This document shows positions 1 through 9,470 of a stretch of 64,000 nt of DNA, in pieces (the stretch's first letter is position 1; the number at the start of each line of letters is the position of its first letter). The notes beneath the pieces are model-generated. The model did not search any database. It had not been told where the DNA came from and was given only the letters and a program-made list of their open reading frames with translations. Source of the stretch: Malachius bipustulatus (lineage: Eukaryota; Arthropoda; Insecta; Coleoptera; Melyridae); NCBI GenBank assembly GCA_910589415.1, contig OU342636.1, positions 5,314,437 through 5,378,436 of the forward strand, given 5' to 3'. Made by a program: the position numbers and the translations under genes.

Positions 1-1983
1 CAGCGATATTTGGCAGAGGGTAGTATTCCTTTTGCGTTACTGCATTTAATCCTCTGTAGTCAATACACAATCTCAGTTTCTCTGTACCGTCTGGCTGCTC
101 CTTTACGACTAACACTACTGGTGCTGACCAAGGACTACTTGAAGGTCGAATGATGCCTTGCTGCAACAATTTGTCGATCTCAGCCTGAACTTTTTCTCGC
201 TTATGAAACGGGATTCTGTATGGAGGCTTGCAAATCGGCTTTGTTCCTGGCTCAAGAGTTATGTGATGTTTGACTTTTCCAGTGGTAGTTAAAGCTTTAC
301 CTTCATCTTGGAATAAATCTCGAAATTTATACAAAAATTTCTCCAACTTAGCGCGATCTTGATCGTTCAAATGTTTCAAATTAAATTTTTCTTTGCAATC
401 TTCCTGTGCTTCTGAGACTTTGTGCACTTGGCCAATTACTTCTTCAGGTAATTCTTCACCACTACATGCCATGGCAATTTTCGTATTTTTCGGTAGTTTT
501 ATTTCTTGATCAGATGTATTTAGTACGATCACAGACACATCCAGCTGTGACTTTTCTACTACTCTTGCAACCTGAAGTCCTTTGTGATTTAATTCGATTG
601 GTTCGATCACTAAAATTCTTCCCATCAAAGGATGCTTGCATCTTCCTGGTAAGACAGTCTGTCCTCTTGGTTTAATTATTACACTTGTTTTCAATGTCAC
701 AAGTGTCTCTGAAGGTAATTCTTCTTCCTGGTTGGTCAGTTCATGCTTGCTTTTTGCTTCCTGCTCTTCTTCCTTGATCATAGCTTCCAAGGCATCCTTT
801 TCCAAATTTACCATAAATTTAAGCATTTCTTGTTGTTCTTTTTGCATGTTTTCCTCGTCGGTATTTTTCTCGGAATTTATCTTTGGTCTAGAACATTCCA
901 AAATTTTCCTTTCACTTCCTCTCAGTTTCCTGAATCTTTCTTCAAATTCATAGTTGTAGACGAAATCTCTAACAAATTCTAACCATTCCTCCCATTCTGA
1001 TTGAGTAGTTTTTCCTGAAGAAAACTTGTTTTTCTTCTTTTCCAAATTTTCGAAGTTGTGAGAATTTTTTCCCACTTTCCGGTTTGTCGCGTAACCATTT
1101 TTCGAGGAATTCTTCTTCCTTTTTGGTCTTGATATTACATTTTTCGGAGTTGCTGTCCCTTGATCCAAACCTTCTTCTGGTTTTTCCGGAGTTTGTTCGA
1201 ACTTCTGTGTCCTTGGCGAAGTCTCGCGTCGAGGTTGTCTTACCTTCTTGGACCTTTGAATTATTCTAGAATTTATCCATTCATTCTGGATCGGTTTTCT
1301 CGCTGGTTTTCTTATGTACTCCTTTTCCTGGGGCGTAGACCTAGGGTATTCTTGACAACTACTACGGCCTGCTACAACGTCGCTATATTTTCGGGAATTT
1401 TGTCCTTGACTAACTGAGTGTTTCCCTGATTTTTTACTTGTCACAAAATATATTCCAGCCTCTTGCATTCGATATTCCGCTTGCTCACTATTTAATAATG
1501 ATAGGGATGCTCCCCACAAGCGAATCTGTGATGTCCCTGTCTTGTAATACTGCATGCTGCAATTGTTTCGTTTCAGGAAATCTCTTCCTAGCAGAACATC
1601 CGAATCTTCGAACATTCCATCGTCTACAATAACAAAAGGAGTTGTGACTTGAACGCGTGACCTTGGTCTTGCATCCACAATTAAATTTGTCATTCCTTTC
1701 AAGGGCAGGGAGTGGCCTGTCACTCCTAAAATTTTCAATCGATTTTTCATAGAAAAAATTTCCGCCCTTCGTGGTACAATGCTCTCCTTAATAAGAGAGA
1801 CAGAGGCTCCTGAATCTAATAAACATTTCCTGGGTGTGCCGTTTACATTTAAAATTACCAAATACGGGACGGCATCTGTCGTAAATTCTTCCATCAGTGG
1901 AATATTCCCGTATACTTTGGCATGTGTTCCCCCTGTAAAACTATGGCTTTCTGGCTGGGGATGGCCAGGATGCCTGTTTAGTT
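1..1983 (-). CDS. Ty3/gypsy pol, 5' part (protease, charged linker, start of RT), cut by window edge
   Basis: Minus-strand pol of a Ty3/gypsy LTR retrotransposon. One frame appears open from the gag stop to base 2. Order along the protein: an aspartic protease with an L-L-D-S-G-A active site near 1800-1820; its C-terminal flap and G-R-D region near 1590-1680; a long Lys/Glu/Arg-rich linker over roughly 1450-720; then the start of the reverse transcriptase. At 30-180 the typical P-S-S-S-P-W-S-A-P and C-I-D-Y-R-G-L-N motifs are readable. RNase H, integrase and the 3' LTR lie outside the window. The frame is -1 relative to gag, matching the slippery site just upstream. The lack of visible stops suggests a fairly young copy. 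Family assignment is firm; the clade was not resolved. Confidence 0.9.
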
Positions 1984-3075
1984 TAAAGACGGTGACGAAC
2001 CATTGCCTGGTTCGTGCTTGTCTCCCGGTTTCTCAAACGTTCCGTTGCGTTTCTCCGTATTATTTTTCCTGTTGTCTCCAGGGCGAGTTTCATTGTTGTT
2101 GTTATTGTTGTTACTGTTTCTGGAACCATTTTTTCCGTCTTCGAAAATTTTTCTAGGCTCAATCCTAGGCTTGAATGTCAATTTTTCCTTACATTCTTGT
2201 CTCCAGTGCCCTTCTTTGCCGCATCGGAAACAATTCCTAGCATTCGGTGTTTCCCTGTAATCTTGTCTCGACGTCCCGGGTCTGTCGAAGTCCCTTGGTC
2301 GCCTATAGTCTTGTTTAATTGAGTTGTTCCTCTTCATTTTTCGACATTCGCTAGCGGAATGGCCGTCCTTGGAGCAATACTGGCAAAATTTGACTGCACC
2401 TTCATTTGTAAGCTTCTGTCTAGTCATGGCCTGTGTCAGCTCTTGAAGTTTAACTATTTCTTCCGCCCTATCGAGGGTTAAATTTTGTTCGGCAAATATG
2501 GTCAGACCTACTTTTTCCATCATTTCCTTTCGCAGTCCTATTTTGAACTGATTAATGACTAACTGTTCATGCTGTTTAATAATTCCAGCTTCTTGCTCTT
2601 CGGTGGCGTCCTTTAATGCGTCTGATAGTGCGCTCGCTCCCAGGAAATTTAATCGCGTGCAAAATGAAGACACCCCTTCATCTATTCTCTGGTAACACCG
2701 GCCTAATTTTAATAGCGCATCTCCCGGTATGCGAATCTGAGAGAATTTTTGCACAAATCTTTCCTTGAGGGCCTCGTAAGTTAACACGCTTAGGTCCTCA
2801 TTAGCTTTGTAGAATTGTAAAGCCTCGCCTACCAATTTGAATTTAAAAATCTTCAGAGTATCACTCTGACTTAGGTCATCTAATTTTGCCCTAGCCTCTA
2901 ATTTATTAAAATATTCTGAGACCGAACCTCGTCCACTAAAATTATCAAAGGTCGAAGCTAGCACTCCTAAACTAACTTTCTGAACTGCCGTAACTTCGAT
3001 TACTTGATGGGGTGCTTGTGCATCCTGGTCATTAGGGACACCTCCTGCAACATCTATCGGAACATTGGGTTCCAT
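1978..3075 (-). CDS. Ty3/gypsy gag (capsid and nucleocapsid), intact
   Basis: 365-codon Gag of the same element. The ATG at 3075 opens a protein with a retrotransposon capsid-like N-terminal two thirds. Two CCHC zinc knuckles follow: C-Q-Y-C-S-K-D-G-H near 2380 and C-F-R-C-G-K-E-G-H near 2210. The C-terminal tail is Asn/Arg/Lys-rich and includes an Asn run near 2100. Gag packages the element RNA and forms virus-like particles. The frame is intact from start to stop, and pol is reached by -1 frameshifting at the stop. Confidence 0.92.
   Translation of the reverse strand: MEPNVPIDVAGGVPNDQDAQAPHQVIEVTAVQKVSLGVLASTFDNFSGRGSVSEYFNKLEARAKLDDLSQSDTLKIFKFKLVGEALQFYKANEDLSVLTYEALKERFVQKFSQIRIPGDALLKLGRCYQRIDEGVSSFCTRLNFLGASALSDALKDATEEQEAGIIKQHEQLVINQFKIGLRKEMMEKVGLTIFAEQNLTLDRAEEIVKLQELTQAMTRQKLTNEGAVKFCQYCSKDGHSASECRKMKRNNSIKQDYRRPRDFDRPGTSRQDYRETPNARNCFRCGKEGHWRQECKEKLTFKPRIEPRKIFEDGKNGSRNSNNNNNNNETRPGDNRKNNTEKRNGTFEKPGDKHEPGNGSSPSLN
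1981..1987 (-). promoter_or_regulatory. -1 ribosomal frameshift site TTTAAAC before the gag stop
   Basis: Read on the minus strand, gag ends TCT TTA AAC TAA. The heptamer T-TTA-AAC is in the zero frame and fits the X-XXY-YYZ rule, directly followed by the gag stop at 1980-1978. A -1 slip leads into the open pol frame. A downstream pseudoknot was not examined. Confidence 0.75.
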
Positions 3076-3936
3076 TTTGAATCTATGTCCTACTTAGAGA
3101 CAACAAACACCGGTCTAATCAACCTGAACTTTAATAAAAATAGAATAATACCTTAGCTGTTTGATGATGCAACGCAATTCCGATTTCCTTATCAACGACA
3201 CACAATTGCCAATACAGTGCAAAATAAAATAAGGCTTACGCCTAACGCAGTACACAAAAATAACAATAAAACCATAGACCAAGATTTATCCCAATTATCA
3301 AAATAAAAAAAAATACCTTGCAAATAGGGGTTAATAAGCCAATTAAAAATAAATAGCCACTTGTGTAATTTATGGTACTGTAATTAAGTATTCTCTCAAC
3401 TTTTAATTTTCCTCTTAGTCTGAACGCCGCTTTAGCTTTAATAATTGCTCGCGCCTGAATTCCGGCGCCGTATAACATAAACAAATACCTACTTCAGTAA
3501 TTACGGTTTCAGCACGTACTGCTCAAGCGGTTCTCTCGGATACGTAGTATTTATCTACTTATAATTTGCAGATCTATTTATCAATCTTTTAATCTTAATA
3601 ATTATTGACATAAAAAAAATTAACAAATTTTTCCTTTCAGTCAATTTCTGCCCTTCTAAATTAATTAGGGACCTAACTTGGTAATTTTATTTACCTTAAT
3701 TTATGGGTATAATTTAACCCGACTAGGTAGGTAGGTAGGTACCTGTACTTAAAAATTTTCTTATTAAAAAAAAACCTAGGGGAATTTTGACATTTTCCTA
3801 TTTCTTATGCCGGTCTTTTTGACACTCAAAACCTTTCCTACTTGTTTTTCTCAGCGTTCTTTGACACTCTTAGACCCCGCTCCTGACCCAATGTAGCAAC
3901 GCGGGACGTGATGTCGCAAATGAATGTAACCGTGCA
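3076..3936 (-). other. Gypsy 5' leader between primer site and gag
   Basis: About 860 bases of non-coding DNA between the primer-binding site and the gag ATG. It is AT-rich with a short GTAG tetranucleotide run near 3722-3740. No protein of interest is seen; short open frames here look fortuitous. Confidence 0.6.
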
Positions 3937-3970
3937 CCCCACACCTGACACCAATGTAGCAACGCGGGCC
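3881..3970. repeat. Duplicated LTR-edge/primer-site block
   Basis: Two copies of a roughly 30-base block lie about 68 bases apart, each reading CCTGAC, then CAATGTAGCAACGCGGG. The right copy is the functional-looking LTR edge with its primer site; the left copy is diverged by a short indel. Confidence 0.7.
3937..3954 (-). promoter_or_regulatory. Primer-binding site of the gypsy element
   Basis: Minus-strand TTGGTGTCAGGTGTGGGG follows directly after the LTR end ...GCTACA. Its position right after a CA terminus and its TTGGTGTCAG start fit a tRNA primer site of Ty3/gypsy elements. The tRNA was not identified. Confidence 0.6.
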
Positions 3971-6450
3971 TCCTGCCTGTTTATGCAAGACAACCGGTTA
4001 CGAGGTCCCCTGTTGATAGTCAACCTTTTGATTTTTTTTTTAGCCGAGCGGAACTAAAGTTTTTTGAAAGGAAGTCGTGGAGCCGGATCTGACCACTGGC
4101 ATACACCGTGGCGATCTCGAGTGTCAAATTCACTAAAGAGAAACAATAGAAAAAAAAAATCTATACGTACCTTAAAAAAAAAAAAAAAGCAAAATAATTT
4201 TCAATGACTCTGCCCCAGGCCTCTCTTCTGATTCGGAACTATTAGTGTTCCTGTTTTTTATATTATGTCTTAGGAGAGTTAATTACACTCCTAACTTAGC
4301 TTTTTCTTTTGTTTAGTTGGTCTGATTGAAATTAAGAAAATTAAATAAAAAAAAATAATTTAATGAAATTTTCTCTATGTTATTTATATCACTTAACAGA
4401 CCATTCGTTTTGTTTAATTTTAATATGTCTGGGTGAGCAAAATTAAATTCATGAATTTAATTTAATAAATTTTATTTATAAAATAATAATATAAACGTAC
4501 AAAACACTAAATAATTTGATAGCTATACTATGCCCCTAGTACCTACAATAGATTTCACTTAATTTTCCCTCACGGATGCATCGAAATTGTGAGAGATATA
4601 ATATAAACTATTACCTTTAATAATAATAATACCTAGTAATTAAGTTTATTTACCCCTTTATTGGTAAAATCAATCTTTGATTAATAGTTGGTACTTTATC
4701 CTTTATTACAGTAACCATACCTTACAAGTAGTAAATAATTACAAAATTATTTACCTTGGTATATAACAACATCAAAAAAAAAATCTTAGTGCCTTTTTGA
4801 CACGACACACTCAAGGTGTATTTTATTTAGCAACCTGTGGGTTATTCATCCACAACTGTCTATTAAATTGTCTGACTTTATTGAACGGTAACCCTTAAGG
4901 TTCCAAAATATACCAAAGTACATAAGTATTAGTATACAGAAATCTCTGACCTTTCTCCTTTTAAGGAAAATCCGAATGTATCCAAAGAATCCAATTATTG
5001 GGCACTTCACTGAGACATTACCCGTATTACGACCGTGTAATAATTATTATTCCTATTCGGGATAACTGATTATTCACTCACAAATAACTGCGAATATTTT
5101 AACTAAAAATTATTGAAGAATAATTTTCTTAATCAACTTCAAGAAAGTTCGCGGTTCTACTTCGCGTATCTAATTTTTTTACTTAGCTAACAACCACTTA
5201 GTTTTAAATAACAAGACTAATTTCGCGGATAACCGTCGCGACGCCAATTAGATTAATTATTCTGGTTAACTACCAGAGACTTTTCGCGTTCCCCAAACTG
5301 TTACGACGACAGCTGAAAGGAGACTCCCGTTTCCTCTTTGAAATTTTTTAATTCCCACTTTTTCGAGTTAGTCGGTTTGACCGCCTACTTCTTAATTCTT
5401 GGCTTAGACGTTTTACCCCCAAGGCTACTTAACTTCCCAATCAGAGTTCTGATGCCAATGTCCGAATATTTTCCTCTTTTTCTCTCATTAAATAATTTGG
5501 AACCGCCCTCTCACTAACTCCGCCTTTCCAGTTGAACGGTTTTCGTTCCCACAGTTCCAATTGACCTCGCTCAGCGGTTTTTCGAAAACGCAGTTTTGAT
5601 CACGTCCGAAACTTAATCTTTTATACAATAGTTTAGTCTGGCGGCTATTAATTCAACAATGTCTCTCTGTACTCACGCCGCTGACCATCTGGTTTTGATA
5701 ATTAGCATCCTACTAAAAGGCTCTACATGATTTTTGAGCAGTTTTTAATCTGGGAAAATAATTCTAATCTGTTCTCTTGAGTTTTAATTTCGAGTTGGGT
5801 CTTTATTAATGACCTTACCTTCCTGTGCCGCCGTCGGACTACAGGCGTATTTGGTTTCCCTAGTGCTGATCTTACCAGAATTATTGCTTCAATGCCCGCT
5901 TATATTATATTTCCCGTCTGCTTATGTAATGAAATCTAAATTCGGACGTTCCATAAATTGGATTACATCATCTTGAAAGAGTTTTATTAAATTTATAAAA
6001 CTCTTAAATATTAAATAATTATAGAAATTGAATTATCTATTCGATCCTTTACAATGTACCTAGGTACCTATATGGTTATAATTATTATCCTTGTTTTCAA
6101 TATTCAAATTTCAATTCGGAATAATAATTATTTTTGCTTACCTCGCAATAACCCAACTTTTTTTCTGACGTTTGAGCCGACTGAGCCGAGCACGAGCTCG
6201 ACTCGACTAAAGTCGACTGTCGACCGTCCGGCTTCGGGTATAATTATGACGTTTCACAGAATTACTTCGTTTCGGTGTAGATTTTCCAAAGATTATGTTT
6301 GATTAATACCGAATTCCTTTTAACCTTATTAGATAATAATAAACTAGAGAGTTTTCATATCTTAGGTTGAATTTTATTGATGAATATACGGGCCTACATT
6401 AATAAAATTTCAATAGTTGATTCTTAATACAGGTAGCTATGTGTTTGTAT
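3955..6450 (-). repeat. Probable 5' LTR of the gypsy element plus AT-rich flank; outer limit not determined
   Basis: The inner LTR edge is at 3955 (TGTAGCAACGCGGG on the + strand). The partner LTR is outside the window, so the outer edge and target duplication cannot be read. The stretch holds AT-rich, palindrome-prone DNA with GC-richer blocks near 5160-5600, 5820-5900 and 6170-6240. No credible gene is seen. Confidence 0.45.
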
Positions 6451-6469
6451 GTTGATGTTGCTATGGCAC

Positions 6470-6534
6470 CACTTTAGCTCCGGCGGAGGTAAAGTGTTGC
6501 TTGGCAACACTTTAGCTCCGGCGGAGGAAAAGTG
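6470..6534. repeat. Two 27-bp self-complementary units with a palindromic spacer
   Basis: Units at 6470-6496 and 6508-6534 read CACTTTAGCTCCGGCGGAGG then (T/A)AAAGTG, and each can fold on itself. Between them GTGTTGC-TTG-GCAACAC (6494-6510) is a perfect palindrome. Confidence 0.75.
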
Positions 6535-6590
6535 AAACTTTGAGACCGGCTACTGAGTCGAGTAATGTCTGATTTACTGACGTTTGAAGA

Positions 6591-6750
6591 AAAACATAAT
6601 TTTAGAGATCCAGTAAATCGGCCTCAACAATGCGCCCCAGTACAGGCAGAACATTCCATCAACACTTTACGTGCCGAGTTCGTTACCGGCTGCATGTGCA
6701 TGAACCACGTTCCACGTGGAAGGCGACTGGCCAAAAGACGTCAACACTGC
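6591..6750 (+). pseudogene. Duplicated, frameshifted copy of the first visible DNAI2 exon
   Basis: About 160 bases nearly identical to 9242-9388. The reading continues through [10 protein letters not shown] and A-E-H-S-I-N-T-L-R. It then breaks because two micro-duplications (+6 in the GCATG context, +7 in the CCACG context) add 13 bases. Upstream the frame stays open from an ATG at 6565, whereas the 9242 copy has a stop exactly where homology begins. This copy therefore seems to keep the original 5' flank and the other keeps the original 3' side. Confidence 0.85.
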
Positions 6751-7082
6751 TTCAAGACATCACTCATATACTCCTGTCATCACTTTTCTTTAGGTTAATA
6801 TTATTATATTGGATATTGATATTTTTCTTTAGGCCGCTATTTCGTTAGTGGAATTTCCGCTGTATAAACAGTTTGCAGTTTGAAAGCGGACTTTGCTCGA
6901 GAATTAAGTAGGTCAGGTAGGACAAGATATGGAATGAATAATGCTGACCTGACTAACAGTACAGTGCAGATCTGACTATCGAAGTGTGATGATGAGTGAA
7001 TCATCAACTTTTCCAAGAGAAATAACAAGACATGAATTTTCTGAACCTGAAGCTTCTTGATTTGATTTTCCTGGATTATATT
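6751..7082. other. Unassigned filler between the exon duplicate and the gypsy fragment
   Basis: AT-rich DNA with two near-identical TTTTCTTTAGG phrases (near 6784 and 6827). No gene or element was recognised. Confidence 0.4.
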
Positions 7083-7499
7083 TTATTTTAAAGTTATATT
7101 GGGAGAGGTAATAATACATAGATCACCTAGTTCCTCATCAGTTCTAGCCTTGATGTTCATATTTTCTAATGGTTTATGATCTGAGTATACTGTGAAGTTC
7201 CTTCCCATAAGCCAGTGCTGCCAATATTTCACAGCTTCTTTTATTGCGAGGCATTCTAGATATATTGCCTTTTTCTTCTTTTCATCTTCCTGTTTTAGTA
7301 CCGCTCCCACTCATTTGATACTAGCATCGGTGTAAATGTTTATTGGTAGTTCAGGATCAAAGATTTTCAGTAGTGGTTCTGAGCATAGCAATGCTTTTAT
7401 TTTATCAAATGATTCCTGGCATTCTGTAGACCATACGAATTTTACATCTTTTCTTAATAAATTGTGTAACGGGTCCAGGATCATTGCACTGTGAGGTAC

Positions 7500-7565
7500 A
7501 AACTTATTATTTATTAATAATAATTTATTATTAATAAATTTATGAATAAATTTTTATTAATTTAT
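7500..7565. repeat. AT-only palindromic tract inside the gypsy remnant
   Basis: A run of alternating TTATTAATAA-type words of dyad symmetry interrupts the RT-RNase H connection. Confidence 0.6.
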
Positions 7566-7787
7566 TTTTCCTATGAATTGGCGAATATTTTTTCCGGTTT
7601 CTGGAACTTGAAAATTCTTGACAGCGGTTAAATAATCCTCCAGAAGTCTGACTAAATTATTTTCTATTATGTGCCCCAAATATTTTGCACAATTGTTTGC
7701 AAAAATGCATTTCGAAAACTTTAGTCTGAAACCTTCTGTTAGTATTGCCTCCAGTAGTCTTGATAAATGTAGGTACTATACATAATA

Positions 7788-8789
7788 CAGGGTGCACCAT
7801 GTATCCTTCTCTATATTGCTATCTCCTAACGCTAATAGATACAGGGTCGGTTAAACAAATCCAAAGGAGCGCAATTTTGTGGCCATCTCGATTCCGTCGA
7901 GACATACAAGATATCTGTGACCGTTCCTGAAATATCCTGAAAAAACTGAAAAATCGAGATTTCTTATTTTTGCCATATCTTTTTTATTATTGGAGATTAA
8001 TGAATACTTTTTTGTGGGCTTACATAAGTCGGCAAGAGCTACCCATCTGACATTTCAAAAATTTTCAAAGCCGACTAGATCCCAGAATTTTTATAGTCAA
8101 CTTTCGTTTTTCTTATGGCCACCATAGTGTTTTTTTATGTTGTTCGGTATAAAAAAAATCATAAAAACTAAAAATTGTTAAACTTCAAAAAATAAATAAA
8201 AAAAATTTTTATTCTTCTTTTTTCTTTACAAAGAATAAAACTTTTTAGACCGAATTTCATTGATAAATTAAAAAACCATATAAGGCAAGCACTATTTCGG
8301 CGTATTTTATAAATGTTGACGTTTTTCGACGATTTTTTATTAGGTTTTTCTTTGAAAAAAGAAGAATAAAAATAAAAAATAAAAATTTTCAAGTTTATTA
8401 ATTTTTGGTTTCCATTATTTTTTTCATATCGAACGACATAAAAAAATAATATGGCGGCCATAAGAAAAACGAAAGTTGACTGTGAAAACTCTTGGATCTA
8501 GTAGGCCTTGAAAATTTTTGAAATGTCAGATGGATAGCTCTTAACGGCTTATGTAAGCCTACAAAAAATTATTTATTAATTTCCAATAATAAAAAAGATA
8601 TGAGGAAAATAAGAAATCTCGATTTTTCAGTTTTTTCAGGATATTTCAGGAACGGTCACAGATATCTTGTATGTCTCGACGGAATCGAGATGGCCACAAA
8701 ACTGCGCATCTTTTCTCTAATTTAACCGACCCTGTATCTCTTAGCGTTCAGGAGATAGCAATATAGAGAAGGACACATGGTGCACCCTG
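7788..8789. mobile_element. CAGGGTG palindrome A (1002 bp, TA target duplication)
   Basis: Begins CAGGGTGCACCATGT and ends with the inverse ...ATGGTGCACCCTG, flanked by TA on both sides. The two halves are inverted copies nearly to the centre (around 8290), giving arms of about 470 bases. No coding capacity is seen. TA duplication and the CAGGGTG end match the mariner-type elements at 13889 and 61145, so it is inferred to be a non-autonomous foldback mobilised by such a transposase. It sits inside the dead gypsy RT. Confidence 0.85.
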
Positions 8790-9256
8790 TATATTCTTCG
8801 AAAGCTTTCGAAAAAACTATGATGTCGTCTATAAAATTCACTGCAAAACTGGAGAGTCTGTGTTTTCTTATGATGTTGCTCAATATTCTTTGGAAAATTG
8901 CTGGAGCAGTCTTTAAGTAGTGGTAAACTAGCAGGGTCGCCATGTGGTAAACTGGTATGCTGTGTTGACTGGGTGGCAGGATAATTAAATGTGATTGGGT
9001 TTTATATATCGCTGGTTCAATGCCAACGTATTGCTTACCCTTAGTCAGCATTATTGCAAGGTCGGTACCTGTCAGGGTTACCGTCTTGTTATTAAACATT
9101 ATTTATCTATGTCAGTATAATATTACAACAACGCTTGTTTTGATAACAAACTAGTTAATGAATTGACTTTAAAATAATTACTTATTGAAAAATAAGATTT
9201 CCTTGCTAATAATCTTAACCGGTCATGACAAACAACTGATGAAAACATAATTTTAG

Positions 9257-9470
9257 AGATCCAGTAAATCGGCCTCAACAATGCGCCCCAGTACAGGCAG
9301 AACATTCCATCAACACTTTGCGTGCCGAGTTCGTTACCGGCAGCATGAACCACGTGGAAGGCGGTTGGCCAAAAGACGTCAACACTGCAGATGAAGAACA
9401 AACAAAAAGATATCGTAGAAAAGTAGAGAAAGACGAAAACTTCAACCACGTTATGATGCAACTCTTCAAG
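9257..9470 (+). CDS. Dnai2: DNAI2 first visible exon
   Basis: The acceptor TTTTAG precedes A-GAT-CCA and the donor is AAG|GTTAGA. The exon starts with one base completing a codon and ends in phase 0. Its 5' 132 bases duplicate 6591-6750. An in-frame TGA lies just upstream (9240-9242), so an acceptor or upstream exon is needed; TTTTAG is pyrimidine-poor and therefore doubtful. Confidence 0.8.

Larger units (their letters stand above)
7083..9105 (-). pseudogene. Degenerate Ty3/gypsy pol fragment (RT and RNase H), split by a palindromic insertion
   Basis: Minus-strand remnant. RT lies at 9099-8800, with an A-P-A-I-F-Q-R motif and an F-I-D-D catalytic box. The RT thumb/connection follows at about 7780-7570, then RNase H at 7460-7110 with I-Y-T-D-A-S and Y-S-D-H-K-P-L-E. 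It carries an in-frame stop near 7315, an AT-palindrome insertion near 7500-7560, scrambled sequence in the palm, and a 1-kb foldback at 7788-8789. No LTRs flank it, so it is a truncated dead copy unrelated in state to the intact element at the window start. Confidence 0.85.

Noticed and set aside
6565..6798. Genuine DNAI2 start at the ATG at 6565
   Set aside because: The frame shifts at the micro-duplications and the N-terminal residues do not resemble the family N-terminus; treated as duplicate exon plus flank.
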